Positions 14,389 through 22,631 of a DNA stretch of 25,110 nt are shown here, piece after piece. The position numbers were made by a program, and so were the translations under genes. Every line of letters starts with the position of its first letter. Positions within the stretch are counted from its first letter, which is position 1. Origin of the DNA: a bacterium (GTDB lineage Bacteria > KSB1 > UBA2214). The stretch is from positions 1-25,110 of the forward strand of contig JAKQKF010000040.1 in assembly GCA_029560815.1 (NCBI GenBank). The letters run 5' to 3'. The notes under the pieces were generated by a model, which was given only the letters and a program-made list of their open reading frames with translations, made no database searches and was not told where the DNA came from.

Positions 14389-15233
14389 CACTGCGGCCAC
14401 TCCACGGCGGCGGCGGCATAGCCGACCACGTAACCGCTCGGCTCGCCGGTCACCTCTTCCGAATTGGTGCGGGCCAGGAGGCGGACGGAGGTGGCGCCGA
14501 GGAGTTCGCCCGCGCGCAGCAGGGCGGCGATGGGACCGGCCCCGCAGGCCTCCACCTCACCTGCGTCGTGGGCACGGCAAAAGGCCTCGGCGTCGCCCTT
14601 GAGGAGAATCTCCAGAGTCCGGGCATCGGCGCGGCGGCATTCCGCGAGTAATTCGCCATGATAGAGATCCGAGCTGGCGATGATCACTGTTCCTTTTTGG
14701 TAGTGCGCGGCGAGGGCCTCGCCGAGGGCGCGGCAGATCTCCCAGTCATAGTCGTGAAAGACCGCGGCCACCAGTCTGAATTCATTCTTCAGGGCCGACT
14801 GCAGAAAGGGGAGCTGGACCTCGAGGCTGTGCTCGGGGCGGCCGCCGGAGAGGGTGTGTCCCTCCTCCGAAAGGTGGAGATGGAGCGAAGCCGCGGCGAG
14901 CCGGCGGGTCAATTCCCCGTCCACCCGGATCTCACCCAGAGGGGTGGCATAGGCCTCCCCGGCGAAGAGCGAGACTCCGCGCACATACTGGCTGTGGCTC
15001 GGCGCGATGACGATCGCGGTATCGATCCCGGCGGCCGCGGCGAGGCGGTAGCCGGCGGCGGCGGTTGAACCCGAATAGATATAGCCTGCGTGCGGGATCA
15101 CCAGGCCGAGCAGGCGCCGTCCTTCATCCTGCAGCGGTGCGGCAGCAAGCAGGGATTCGGTCATCTCACGCAGCTCTTCGGCCTGACCGGGATAAAAACG
15201 TCCCGCCCAGGCGGGCTTGCGCACTTTAATCAT
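14388..15233 (-). CDS. amrB: AmmeMemoRadiSam system protein B (MEMO1 family)
   Basis: A 281-aa MEMO1-like protein. Motifs are KPAWAGRFYPG at the N-terminus, IPHAGYIYSG (His48), APSHSQYVRGV (His80), GGRPEHSLEVQLPFLQ, IIASSDLYHG (His192) and VEACGAGPI (Cys230). His48, His80 and Cys230 line up with the metal-binding His/His/Cys set described for human MEMO1. The fold is related to extradiol dioxygenases, but the bacterial role is unknown; the family often sits near a radical-SAM partner (AmmeMemoRadiSam proteins A and Rad), which is not visible here. GGAGG lies 8 bases before the ATG. It is the first gene of a four-gene operon and is divergent from the propeller phosphatase gene. Confidence 0.93.
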   Translation of the reverse strand: MIKVRKPAWAGRFYPGQAEELREMTESLLAAAPLQDEGRRLLGLVIPHAGYIYSGSTAAAGYRLAAAAGIDTAIVIAPSHSQYVRGVSLFAGEAYATPLGEIRVDGELTRRLAAASLHLHLSEEGHTLSGGRPEHSLEVQLPFLQSALKNEFRLVAAVFHDYDWEICRALGEALAAHYQKGTVIIASSDLYHGELLAECRRADARTLEILLKGDAEAFCRAHDAGEVEACGAGPIAALLRAGELLGATSVRLLARTNSEEVTGEPSGYVVGYAAAAVEWPQ

Positions 15234-15258
15234 GATTGCGCCCTCCTCTCTGCTTTAA

Positions 15259-15286
15259 ATTATCACTAGTTTTTGCCATGTGCAAA
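15259..15286 (-). promoter_or_regulatory. candidate promoter of the amrB operon
   Basis: On the minus strand TTTGCA (15286-15281) and GATAAT (15264-15259) are 16 bases apart, in the only non-coding DNA upstream of the operon. The -10 box is good (5/6) and the -35 box is weak. Confidence 0.35.
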
Positions 15287-15309
15287 TTCTTTTTTGTTGC
15301 AAAATGGCA
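15274..15309. promoter_or_regulatory. imperfect inverted repeat between divergent genes
   Basis: TGCCATGTGCAA (15274-15285) and TTGCAAAATGGCA (15297-15309) form an interrupted dyad (TGCCAT...GCAA against TTGC...ATGGCA) around a T-rich centre. It overlaps the -35 boxes of both candidate divergent promoters, so one bound protein could control both directions. Confidence 0.4.
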
Positions 15310-15325
15310 GCGGATTACGTATCAA
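15297..15325 (+). promoter_or_regulatory. candidate promoter of the propeller phosphatase gene
   Basis: TTGCAA (15297-15302), 17 bases, then TATCAA (15320-15325): 4/6 in each box. The start would be near 15332, about 23 bases before the ATG. Supported mainly by position, because an inverted repeat covers its -10 box. Confidence 0.3.
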
Positions 15326-15335
15326 TAAGTGATAC
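15319..15335. promoter_or_regulatory. inverted repeat GTATCA-N5-TGATAC, possible operator
   Basis: A perfect 6-base dyad with a 5-base spacer overlaps the -10 box and start region of the candidate plus-strand promoter, where a repressor could act. The binding protein is unknown. Confidence 0.35.
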
Positions 15336-15354
15336 AGTTACAGTGGAGGCCGGC

Positions 15355-18300
15355 ATGAATGGTTACCGTTTGTTGGGGATGCTTGCGCTTGCGCTCCGCA
15401 CCCTGCTCTGCACCATCGCCCTCGTGACCGGAGCCGCCGGCACACCCGCTGCGCCGCAGCTGCTCTTCGAACAGATCTCCGTCGAGCAAGGTCTGTCCCA
15501 AAGCATTGTCAACTTTATCATGCAGGATCGGCGGGGATATCTCTGGTTCGGCACCGAAGACGGCCTCAATCTCTACGACGGCTATGGCTTCTCGGTCCTG
15601 CGCAGCGACCCCGACGATCCCTTCAGCCTCAGCTATAACCAGATCACCGCTCTCTATGAGGACCGCAGCGGCTCGATCTGGGCGGGCACCTTCAACGGCG
15701 GGCTCAACCGCTATCTCCTCGAGAAGAACCGATTCATCCGTTACCGCGCCGCCGCTGACCCAACCTCTCTCAGCCACGATCTGGTCTACGCCATCGTTCA
15801 GGACCTCAACGGCCGGCTCTGGGTGGGATGCGATCGCGGCCTCAACCGCATGAAGCCCCCCGGGAATGCCGATGAGCCTGCGCTCTTTGACCGCTTTTTT
15901 CATGATCCGGCCGGCGCGGGATCGCTCGGAAATGACCGCGTGCGCGCCCTGGCCATCGACAGCAGTGGAACCCTCTGGGCCGGGACCGACCGGGGGCTGG
16001 CGATGCTCCCGGCCGCAGAGCTCCTGCTCGAAAAGCCCCGTTTCACCCCGCTCCCCGCGGAGGGAGAGGGCTGGAGCAGCCTGGCCCGGGACACCATCCG
16101 CACCCTCATGGTCGACCGCGCCGGCGCACTCTGGATCGGCGCTGTCCACGGACTGCACTGCCTGCGCATGGAGCCGGGCCGCGCTCCCCGCCTGCAGAGC
16201 TTCCTGCACGATCCCGCTGATCCCCGCTCTCTCAGCAACAGCAATGTCTACGCCCTCCTCGAAGACAGGGATGGCTATATCTGGATCGGCACCGATGGCG
16301 GCCTCAATCGCTATGACCCGCGCAGCGGCGACATGGCCGCCTGGCGGAACGACCCCCGGGATCCCCACTCTCTGAGCCACAACGAGATCCGCTCCCTGTT
16401 TCAGGACCGCTCCGGCCTGCTCTGGGTGGGCACCTACGGCGGCGGAGTCAGCAAGGCCGACGCCCGGCCCAAGCCGTTCATCCATTACCCCTGCGATCCG
16501 GACGCTCCGGAGGGGCTCAGCCGGCCGATCATCTGGTCGCTCTATGAAGATCCCGCCGGCATCCTCTGGATCGGCACCCATGGCGGCGGCCTCGACCGGC
16601 TCGACCGCCGCACCGGCCGTTATGCCCACTACCGCGCTGATCCGGCCGATCCCAACTCCCTCAGCCATGACATCGTCCGCCTGGTCATCCCCGGCCGTGA
16701 CGGCGAACTCTGGCTCGGCACCAACGGCGGTGGCATCTGCCGCTTCAATCCCGCCACCGGCCGTTTTATCCGCTACATGCATGATCCGCATAATCCCCAC
16801 TCCCTGGTCCATAACGAGATCCGGGCCCTCTTTCTCGACAGCGACGGCACCCTCTGGATCGGCACCCAGGGGGGCGGACTCGACCGGCTCGATACCGGCA
16901 GGCTTACCGGAGCCGCCGTCCGCTTCAGCCACCTCCGCAATGACCCGGCGGAAACCAACTCCATCACCAGCGATTTTATCCGCTTCGTTCACAAGGACAG
17001 CGAAGGGTTCTACTGGATCGGCACCCAGGGGGGCGGACTCGACCGCTACGACGCTGCAGCCGGCCGCTTCACCCATTACCGCAGCACCCCGGGTGAGACC
17101 GGCGGCCTCAGCAGCAACTATACCTTCTGCATACACGAGGACCGGCAGGGCACGCTCTGGATCGGCACCTGGGGCTCCGGCCTGATCCGGTTCGACCGCC
17201 AGGCCGGCACCTTCACCTCCTACCGCGCCAAAGACGGCCTCCCCGGTGACGCCATCTACGGCATACTGGAGGACCGCGAAGGCCGGCTCTGGTTCAGCAC
17301 CAACAACGGCCTCGGCCGCTTCGACCCCGCGACCGGCGAGTGCAAGAATTACAGCATCCGCGACGGCCTGCAGAGCAATGAATTCAACGGCGGCTCCTAC
17401 TTTCTCAGCCGCAGCGGCGAGATGTTCTTCGGCGGCATCAACGGCTTCAACTCATTCTTCCCGGAACAGATCCGGGACAATCCCGACATCCCGCCGGTGG
17501 TTATAACCAGCTTTAAAAAAATGAACCGGCAGGTGCGCCTCGACCTGCCCCTCTCGGAGATCCGGCACCTGAAGCTCTCCCACCGCGACTATTTTTTCTC
17601 CTTCGAGTTCGCCGCCCTTGACTTTACCGCGCCGGAGAAAAACCGCTATGCCTACAAGATGGAGGGACTGGACCAGGAGTGGATCTTCACCTCGGCGAAC
17701 CAGCGCGTGGCGCAGTACACCACGCTCCCAGCGGGCAACTACCTCTTCCGGGTCAAGGGCTCCAACAACGACGGCGTCTGGAACGAAGAGGGGCGCTCGA
17801 TCGCCATCTCGATCGCGCCGCCTTTCTGGGGGACCTGGTGGTTCCGCTTGGCAGGGCTCCTCGCCCTCGGCACCATCGCCCTCTTTTATTACCGACGGCA
17901 CCTGGGCGTCATCCGCATGACGGCCGAACTCTCCGCCGCCCACGAGATGCAGATGGCGATCATGCCGCAAGAAGGACCGCAGGTGCCCGGATTCGATATC
18001 TCGGGCCTCTGCATTCCGGCCAATCAGGTCGGCGGGGATTTCTTTGACTATGCCTGGGTGGGAAAAGAGAAAAAACAGTTCGGTATCATGATCGGGGATG
18101 TCTCGGGAAAGGCGATGCGCGCGGCGATGACCGCCGTGATGGCCAACGGCATCGTCCACGCCGAGGCGGCGGAGGGTAAAAGCCCCGCCGAGGCGGTCAC
18201 CCGCAGCAACGAGATCCTCTACCCCAAGCTCGAACGCCACACTTTCATCGCCCTCTGCCTGGTCGCACTCGAGCTGGAAGGGCGGCTTATGCATTTCACC

Positions 18301-18657
18301 AACGCGGGCGTGAACGAACCCCTCCTCCATTCGGACGGCGCCTGGAGGGCCCTGCGCGGCCACGGCTCACCCTACCCCATCGGCGTGCGCCGGGGCCATC
18401 TCTACAAGGAGCGGAGCGTGCAGCTCAATCCCGGGGAGATCGTCGTCCTGCAGACCGACGGCATCCAGGAGGCCATGAACCGGAGCAGGGTCTTTTACGG
18501 CGAAGAACGGCTGCTCGGTTTTCTGCAGAAGCTCAGGAGCGACGGCCTCAGCGCGCAGCAAATCCGCGACGCCATCATCGCCGATGTGCAGGCTTTCACC
18601 GGCGGGGTCCGGCCTTTCGACGATATGACGGTGATCGTGATCAGGGTGCTGGAGTGA
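15355..18657 (+). CDS. two-component-regulator propeller sensor fused to SpoIIE-type protein phosphatase
   Basis: A 1100-aa membrane signalling protein. A signal/anchor segment (LLGMLALALRTLLCTIALVTG) is followed by fourteen Reg_prop blades (LW(I/V)GTxxGGLxRxD type, to about residue 700), enough for two seven-blade propellers. A Y_Y_Y domain covers about 735-815 (YAYKMEGLDQEW, LPAGNYLFRVKGSN), and one membrane helix about 829-848. A cytoplasmic PP2C/SpoIIE (RsbU-like) domain has GGDFFDY (from 893), IGDVSGKAMRAAM, QTDGIQEAMN and PFDDMTVIVI. An external ligand probably alters dephosphorylation of an anti-sigma-antagonist-type partner; none is encoded nearby. There is no histidine kinase domain. 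The start at 15355 is set by GTGGAGG upstream; an in-frame GTG at 15280 is rejected. Confidence 0.93.
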   Translation: MNGYRLLGMLALALRTLLCTIALVTGAAGTPAAPQLLFEQISVEQGLSQSIVNFIMQDRRGYLWFGTEDGLNLYDGYGFSVLRSDPDDPFSLSYNQITALYEDRSGSIWAGTFNGGLNRYLLEKNRFIRYRAAADPTSLSHDLVYAIVQDLNGRLWVGCDRGLNRMKPPGNADEPALFDRFFHDPAGAGSLGNDRVRALAIDSSGTLWAGTDRGLAMLPAAELLLEKPRFTPLPAEGEGWSSLARDTIRTLMVDRAGALWIGAVHGLHCLRMEPGRAPRLQSFLHDPADPRSLSNSNVYALLEDRDGYIWIGTDGGLNRYDPRSGDMAAWRNDPRDPHSLSHNEIRSLFQDRSGLLWVGTYGGGVSKADARPKPFIHYPCDPDAPEGLSRPIIWSLYEDPAGILWIGTHGGGLDRLDRRTGRYAHYRADPADPNSLSHDIVRLVIPGRDGELWLGTNGGGICRFNPATGRFIRYMHDPHNPHSLVHNEIRALFLDSDGTLWIGTQGGGLDRLDTGRLTGAAVRFSHLRNDPAETNSITSDFIRFVHKDSEGFYWIGTQGGGLDRYDAAAGRFTHYRSTPGETGGLSSNYTFCIHEDRQGTLWIGTWGSGLIRFDRQAGTFTSYRAKDGLPGDAIYGILEDREGRLWFSTNNGLGRFDPATGECKNYSIRDGLQSNEFNGGSYFLSRSGEMFFGGINGFNSFFPEQIRDNPDIPPVVITSFKKMNRQVRLDLPLSEIRHLKLSHRDYFFSFEFAALDFTAPEKNRYAYKMEGLDQEWIFTSANQRVAQYTTLPAGNYLFRVKGSNNDGVWNEEGRSIAISIAPPFWGTWWFRLAGLLALGTIALFYYRRHLGVIRMTAELSAAHEMQMAIMPQEGPQVPGFDISGLCIPANQVGGDFFDYAWVGKEKKQFGIMIGDVSGKAMRAAMTAVMANGIVHAEAAEGKSPAEAVTRSNEILYPKLERHTFIALCLVALELEGRLMHFTNAGVNEPLLHSDGAWRALRGHGSPYPIGVRRGHLYKERSVQLNPGEIVVLQTDGIQEAMNRSRVFYGEERLLGFLQKLRSDGLSAQQIRDAIIADVQAFTGGVRPFDDMTVIVIRVLE
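15530..17460 (+). repeat. fourteen tandem propeller-blade coding repeats
   Basis: Fourteen copies of a W-x-G-T-like blade motif (YLWFGTEDGLNLYDG through EMFFGGINGFNSFFP) are spaced mostly 40-53 residues apart. Two neighbouring blades are almost identical at DNA level around TGGATCGGCACCCAGGGG (16855 and 17014, 159 bases apart), which suggests recent duplication or gene conversion. Boundaries are approximate. Confidence 0.85.
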
Positions 18658-18663
18658 GCCCTC

Positions 18664-19734
18664 TCAGGCACCCCGCCGCGCATCGCGCCGGTTGGCGAGC
18701 AGGGAGAGCAGGATCCCGGCGGCGAGGATGGAGAGGATCACGCCGAGCAGGATAAAATTAAAGTGATCGCCGAGAACGCTCTTGAGCCAGGTGGCGGTCA
18801 GCATCTTGACGCCCACCACCATCAGCACTACCGCCAGCGCAACCTTGAGATAGCGGAACTTGTCCAGCATCCCGGCCAGGGCAAAATAGAGCGAACGCAG
18901 GCCTAGGATGGCGAAGACGTTGCTGGTGAAGACCAGAAAAGGATCGGCGGTGATGGCAAAGATGGCAGGGATTGAGTCCACCGCGAAGATCAGATCGGTC
19001 GCCTCGACGACGATCAGGGCCAGGGCGAGGGGGGTGAGCAGCACCGCCCCCTTTTTGGCGCTGGCGACCACCGAATCGCCCGATTCCTCATCGCCGGGGA
19101 GTACGCCCTTGCGCGATGCAATCGAGCCGGCCCGCACGATGAAATGCTGACCGTGAAAACGCTCAGTGACGGGGAAGATCTTGCGCACCAGCCGCACCAT
19201 AATATTCCGATCAGGGTCCTCCGCCCCGGAGTGCATGAAGAGCATCTTGGCGCCGGTGAGGATTAAAAAACCCCCGAAAATATAGAGGATCCAGTGGAAC
19301 TTGGCGATGAGGGCCGCACCGACGGCGATCATCGCGCCGCGCATGACCAGGGCGCCGAGGATGCCCCAGAAAAGGACCCGGTGCTGATAGATGGCCGGCA
19401 CGGCGAAGAAACCAAAGATCATCGCGATGACAAAGATATTGTCGACGCTCAGGGATTTCTCCACCACATATCCGGTCAGATATTTGATGGCGGCGGTCCT
19501 GCCGCTGTTGGCCAGACCGTCAACGGCATCAACGGCGCTCCCCAGGCCGAACCAGTGACCGTTGTAGGCATGATAGATGAAAAACGAAAAGGCCAGGCCG
19601 AGGGTAATCCAGACCGCCGACCAGCCGAGAGCCTCCTTCATCTGTACGACATGGGCCTTGCGGTGAAAAACGCCCAGGTCGAGAGCGAGCATGGCCAAAA
19701 CGAACACAATAAATCCGGTCCAGAGCAAGAGCAT
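18664..19734 (-). CDS. TerC/Alx-family integral membrane protein
   Basis: A 356-aa polytopic membrane protein with about nine hydrophobic segments. Family signatures with charged residues inside the membrane are LALDLGVFHRKAH near the N-terminus, YVVEKSLSVDNIFVIAMIF and IVVEATDLIFAVDSIPAIFAITADPFLVFTSNVFAILGLRSLYF. TerC/Alx/MeeF proteins are linked to manganese export and metal loading of exported enzymes, and some to tellurite resistance; which applies here cannot be told. GAGG precedes the ATG. The gene ends 6 bases from the stop of the convergent propeller phosphatase gene. A strong hairpin lies in the leader; TerC/Alx genes elsewhere are often controlled by RNA leaders. Confidence 0.94.
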   Translation of the reverse strand: MLLLWTGFIVFVLAMLALDLGVFHRKAHVVQMKEALGWSAVWITLGLAFSFFIYHAYNGHWFGLGSAVDAVDGLANSGRTAAIKYLTGYVVEKSLSVDNIFVIAMIFGFFAVPAIYQHRVLFWGILGALVMRGAMIAVGAALIAKFHWILYIFGGFLILTGAKMLFMHSGAEDPDRNIMVRLVRKIFPVTERFHGQHFIVRAGSIASRKGVLPGDEESGDSVVASAKKGAVLLTPLALALIVVEATDLIFAVDSIPAIFAITADPFLVFTSNVFAILGLRSLYFALAGMLDKFRYLKVALAVVLMVVGVKMLTATWLKSVLGDHFNFILLGVILSILAAGILLSLLANRRDARRGA

Positions 19735-19778
19735 CCTATTTTCCTCACAGGTTATTAAATACGCGCAGCGGATCAGAG

Positions 19779-19805
19779 GGTATGGCCGAAAGCATCGGCC
19801 ATGCC
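19779..19805 (-). other. leader hairpin 45-71 bases upstream of the TerC gene
   Basis: An 11-bp stem (GGCATGGCCGA/TCGGCCATACC on the minus strand, including one wobble pair) encloses a 5-base loop. No T tract follows, so it is not an intrinsic terminator. It may be a structured 5' leader element. I could not fit it to the conserved core of the yybP-ykoY manganese riboswitch. Confidence 0.45.
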
Positions 19806-19822
19806 GTTATGCATATGTACAG

Positions 19823-19855
19823 AAAAGCGCGCGGCCGATTCAGGACCGCGCGCTT
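19823..19855 (-). terminator. hairpin terminator after the molybdopterin subunit gene
   Basis: A perfect 10-bp stem AAGCGCGCGG/CCGCGCGCTT with an 11-base loop ends in four T residues on the minus strand. It lies about 78 bases after the stop codon of the hydroxylase large-subunit gene and upstream of the TerC leader hairpin. Confidence 0.55.
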
Positions 19856-19885
19856 GCATCCGGTTTGGACTCTTCAACAGTGGCC

Positions 19886-19906
19886 GCCGGGGATCTATTC
19901 CCCGGC
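19886..19906 (-). other. second hairpin in the same intergenic region
   Basis: A perfect 8-bp stem GCCGGGGA/TCCCCGGC with a 5-base loop, 27 bases after the large-subunit stop codon. No T tract; it may protect the 3' end of the transcript or assist termination. Confidence 0.4.
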
Positions 19907-19932
19907 ACGGTCAAGCATGTGGCTGCGGCTGC

Positions 19933-22068
19933 CTATTCCCCGCTCCGCTTCAGTGCGGTCGAGGAGACCGGAAGACGGCGGACCCTGATGCCGGTGGCGG
20001 CGAAGATGGCGTTGCAGAGCGCAGGCGCAACGGTCGGCACTCCCGGCTCGCCCACTCCGCCGGGGGGCAGATGGTTCGGGACGATGTGCACCGCGATCTC
20101 CGGGCTTTCGTTGATGCGCAGGGGCTCATAGGTGTCGAAATTGCCCTGCACCACTCCGCCCTTCTCGATGGTGATCTCTCCGCGCATCGCCGCCGAGAGC
20201 GCAAAGATGACGCCTCCCTCCATTTGCGCCCTGACCCCGTCCGGATTGACGGCCTGGCCGCAGTCGATGGCGCAGACATAGCGCTTGACCGTCAGATGGC
20301 CGCTTTCGTCCACCTCCACTTCGGCGCAGTGGGCGGCATAACTGCCGAAGCAGCTGTGACAGGCGATGCCGCGGCCTCTGCCCGGCGGCAGGGGTTTGCC
20401 CCACTCCGACTTGTCGGCGGCCAGCTGGAGCACCGCACGCAAACGTGAATCCGCCGGCAGCAGGGCCAGGCGGAACTGGACCGGATCTGCGCCGGCGGCG
20501 TGCGCCATCTCATCGAGGAAGCACTCGTTGACGAAAGCGTTCTGGGAGTTGTAAACCGAACGCCACCAGGTAACGGGCACGGCGGTGTTGGCCATGACAT
20601 AGTCAATGTGCACCGCGCCGAACTGGTACGGGATCTGGGCCGCTCCATCCACGGCATCGGGTCTGCCACTGCCCGCCCCTCCGCCGAAGAGCTGGGCCGA
20701 GATGGAGGGCGCAATTATGCGGTGCCGCCAACCGGCCGGCTCTTTATCGGCGTCGAGCAGCCCCGTCACCCGGTGCAGGCTGGCAGGGCGAAAAAAGCCG
20801 TGGCGCATGTCATCCTCGCGGCTCCAGACCACCTTGACCGGACCGCCGATGGCTTTGGAGAGGTGCACGGCCTCCTCGACATAATCATTCATCAACCGGC
20901 GGCCGAATCCGCCGCCCAGTAAAAGGGTATTGACGAACACTTTGTCAAGCGGCAGCCCCGTGATGCGCGCGACCGCCTCCTGCGCCCCCTGCGGGTTCTG
21001 CATCGGCGCCCAGATCTCGACGCGGTCAGCCCGGACATCGGCCGTGCAGTTCATCGGTTCCATGGGCGCATGGGCGATGAAGGGTACGCTGTATTCCGCC
21101 TCGAGCCGGGTGGCCGCTGCGGCTGCTGCGGCGGCGAAATCGCCCTCCGCGCGCACGACCTGACCCTCCTGGCTGCCCTGACGCACAAAATAGTCATGAA
21201 TGGCGGCGCTGTTCAGGCCGGCCTCCTCCCCCTCCTCCCATTCCACCGTCAGCCGTTCGCGGCCCTGCAGGGCGGCCCAGGTATTGTCCGCAACCACCGC
21301 CACACCGCCGGGAAGCCTTACCACCCTCTGCACCCCCTTGACCTGCAGGGCAGCCGTGGCGTCGCAGCTCCGGAAGCGGCCGCCAAAGACCGGGCTGCGC
21401 GCGATCACCGCTACCGGCAGTCCGGAAAGGGTGAAATCGATGCCGTAAACCGCCTTGCCGGTGAGCTTTTCAGGTGTGTCCAGCCGCGCCCGCTTGCTGC
21501 CGACGATGCGGTAGGTGGAGGGATCCTTGAGCGGCACATCCTGGGGGACGGGCAGTTTGGAAGCGGTCGTGACCAGATCGCCGTAATCGAGCTTGCGGCC
21601 GCTCGGCACATGCAGCACCGCACCCGACTGGGCTTTGCAGGTGGAGCGGTCCACCCCCCAGTACTGCGCTGCCGCGGTGATGAGCATTTCGCGCGCGGCG
21701 GCTCCCGCTCTGCGCAGCGGTTCCCAGCCCCGGCGTACGGTGGTGCTGCCGCCGGTGGACATGCTGCCGTATTTGGTCGGATGGGCGAGAGCCGGCACGA
21801 CCGTGATCTTTTCCCAGTCCGCCTCGAGCTCTTCGGCGACCATCATCGGCACCGCAGTGCGCGCACCCTGCCCCATTTCCGAGCGGGCGACCCAGACGGT
21901 GACCCGCCCCTGACGGTCGATGGCGAGATACTCGTTGGGTTTAAAGATGAGCGCCCCTTCCTGACCCGCCAGCGGCGCGGGACGGATGACGCCCAGCACC
22001 AGTCCGGCGCTGCCGGCGCCGAGCACCTGCAGGAATTCACGCCGGCGCAGTCCCGTTTTCTCAGTCAT
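19933..22068 (-). CDS. molybdopterin-binding hydroxylase large subunit (isoquinoline 1-oxidoreductase beta-like, Tat-exported)
   Basis: A 711-aa catalytic subunit of a xanthine-dehydrogenase-family molybdenum hydroxylase, oxidising an aldehyde or N-heterocycle in the periplasm. A twin-arginine signal RRREFLQV (8-15) followed by a hydrophobic stretch ([13 protein letters not shown]) predicts export in folded form. Cofactor-binding segments are [40 protein letters not shown] and [21 protein letters not shown]. The catalytic glutamate is Glu674 in [15 protein letters not shown]. Duplicated N-terminal alpha/beta modules and the Tat signal mark the IorB/aldehyde-dehydrogenase type rather than cytoplasmic xanthine dehydrogenases. 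The ATG overlaps the small-subunit gene by 8 bases (ATGACTGA). No FAD subunit or cytochrome is in view. The substrate is unknown. Confidence 0.93.
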   Translation of the reverse strand: MTEKTGLRRREFLQVLGAGSAGLVLGVIRPAPLAGQEGALIFKPNEYLAIDRQGRVTVWVARSEMGQGARTAVPMMVAEELEADWEKITVVPALAHPTKYGSMSTGGSTTVRRGWEPLRRAGAAAREMLITAAAQYWGVDRSTCKAQSGAVLHVPSGRKLDYGDLVTTASKLPVPQDVPLKDPSTYRIVGSKRARLDTPEKLTGKAVYGIDFTLSGLPVAVIARSPVFGGRFRSCDATAALQVKGVQRVVRLPGGVAVVADNTWAALQGRERLTVEWEEGEEAGLNSAAIHDYFVRQGSQEGQVVRAEGDFAAAAAAAATRLEAEYSVPFIAHAPMEPMNCTADVRADRVEIWAPMQNPQGAQEAVARITGLPLDKVFVNTLLLGGGFGRRLMNDYVEEAVHLSKAIGGPVKVVWSREDDMRHGFFRPASLHRVTGLLDADKEPAGWRHRIIAPSISAQLFGGGAGSGRPDAVDGAAQIPYQFGAVHIDYVMANTAVPVTWWRSVYNSQNAFVNECFLDEMAHAAGADPVQFRLALLPADSRLRAVLQLAADKSEWGKPLPPGRGRGIACHSCFGSYAAHCAEVEVDESGHLTVKRYVCAIDCGQAVNPDGVRAQMEGGVIFALSAAMRGEITIEKGGVVQGNFDTYEPLRINESPEIAVHIVPNHLPPGGVGEPGVPTVAPALCNAIFAATGIRVRRLPVSSTALKRSGE

Positions 22069-22534
22069 GGCCGCCTCCTTTCAGCTCCACCGCCCGGTGG
22101 ATCGCCCGGCGGATGCGCGGATAAGTGCCGCAGCGGCAGAGGATGCCGCTCATAGCCTCGTCGATCTCGCTGTCGGTGGGGTCCGGTTTTTGGGCGAGCA
22201 AAGCCCAGGCGGCGACGATCTGTCCCGGCTGGCAGTAGCCGCATTGGGAGACCTCCTCCTCTCGCCAGGCCTTGAGCAGGGGATGGTCCAGCTCCCGCGT
22301 GATGCCTTCGATGGTGAGAATTTTTTTGCCCGCCGCGTCGCCCGCGGTCAGGACGCAGGAGCGCACCGCCTCACCCTCCAGCAGCACCATGCAGTTGCCG
22401 CAAACTCCTTCACCGCAGCCGTACTTGGTCCCGGTCAGGCCGAGGACTTCGCGCAGCACCCAAAGCAGCGGGGTCTCCGGATCGACCTCCACCGCGACCC
22501 TTTTCCCGTTCACCTCCAGTTTAATAACCGCCAT
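22061..22534 (-). CDS. 2Fe-2S subunit of the molybdenum hydroxylase (isoquinoline 1-oxidoreductase alpha-like)
   Basis: A 157-aa electron-transfer subunit. A plant-type ferredoxin domain carries the first cluster at Cys40, Cys45, Cys48 and Cys60 ([23 protein letters not shown]). A helical domain carries the second at Cys98, Cys101, Cys133 and Cys135 (QCGYCQPGQ and [14 protein letters not shown]). The length is normal for the family. It has no signal peptide, so it should be exported together with the Tat-targeted large subunit. ATG 22534 is set by AAGGAGGT 4 bases upstream; an in-frame upstream start at 22567 is rejected for that reason. It pairs with the overlapping large-subunit gene. Confidence 0.95.
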   Translation of the reverse strand: MAVIKLEVNGKRVAVEVDPETPLLWVLREVLGLTGTKYGCGEGVCGNCMVLLEGEAVRSCVLTAGDAAGKKILTIEGITRELDHPLLKAWREEEVSQCGYCQPGQIVAAWALLAQKPDPTDSEIDEAMSGILCRCGTYPRIRRAIHRAVELKGGGHD

Positions 22535-22575
22535 TTTACCTCCTTGCGGTGAAGATTCGGTCAGCAAACCATGAA

Positions 22576-22599
22576 CAGCCCGGTCTCAGGGCCGGGCTG
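22576..22599 (-). terminator. hairpin after the 625-aa secreted-protein gene
   Basis: A perfect 8-bp stem CAGCCCGG/CCGGGCTG with an 8-base loop lies about 32 bases past the stop codon. Only a broken T-rich tail (TTCATGGTTT) follows on the minus strand, so termination strength is uncertain. It separates this gene from the hydroxylase operon. Confidence 0.45.
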
Positions 22600-22631
22600 C
22601 CGCCGGGGCAGCCCGTCTGTGCCCTCCCCCA

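Noticed and set aside
15322..17136. Minus-strand open frame of about 604 codons inside the propeller phosphatase gene
   Set aside because: It is antisense to a gene with clear blade, Y_Y_Y and phosphatase motifs. Its repeated PVESAPLGADP-like pattern is only the mirror of the blade repeats.
19735..19932. yybP-ykoY manganese riboswitch upstream of the TerC gene
   Set aside because: Considered because of the gene family, but the conserved internal-loop sequences and three-way arrangement could not be found; only plain hairpins are visible.
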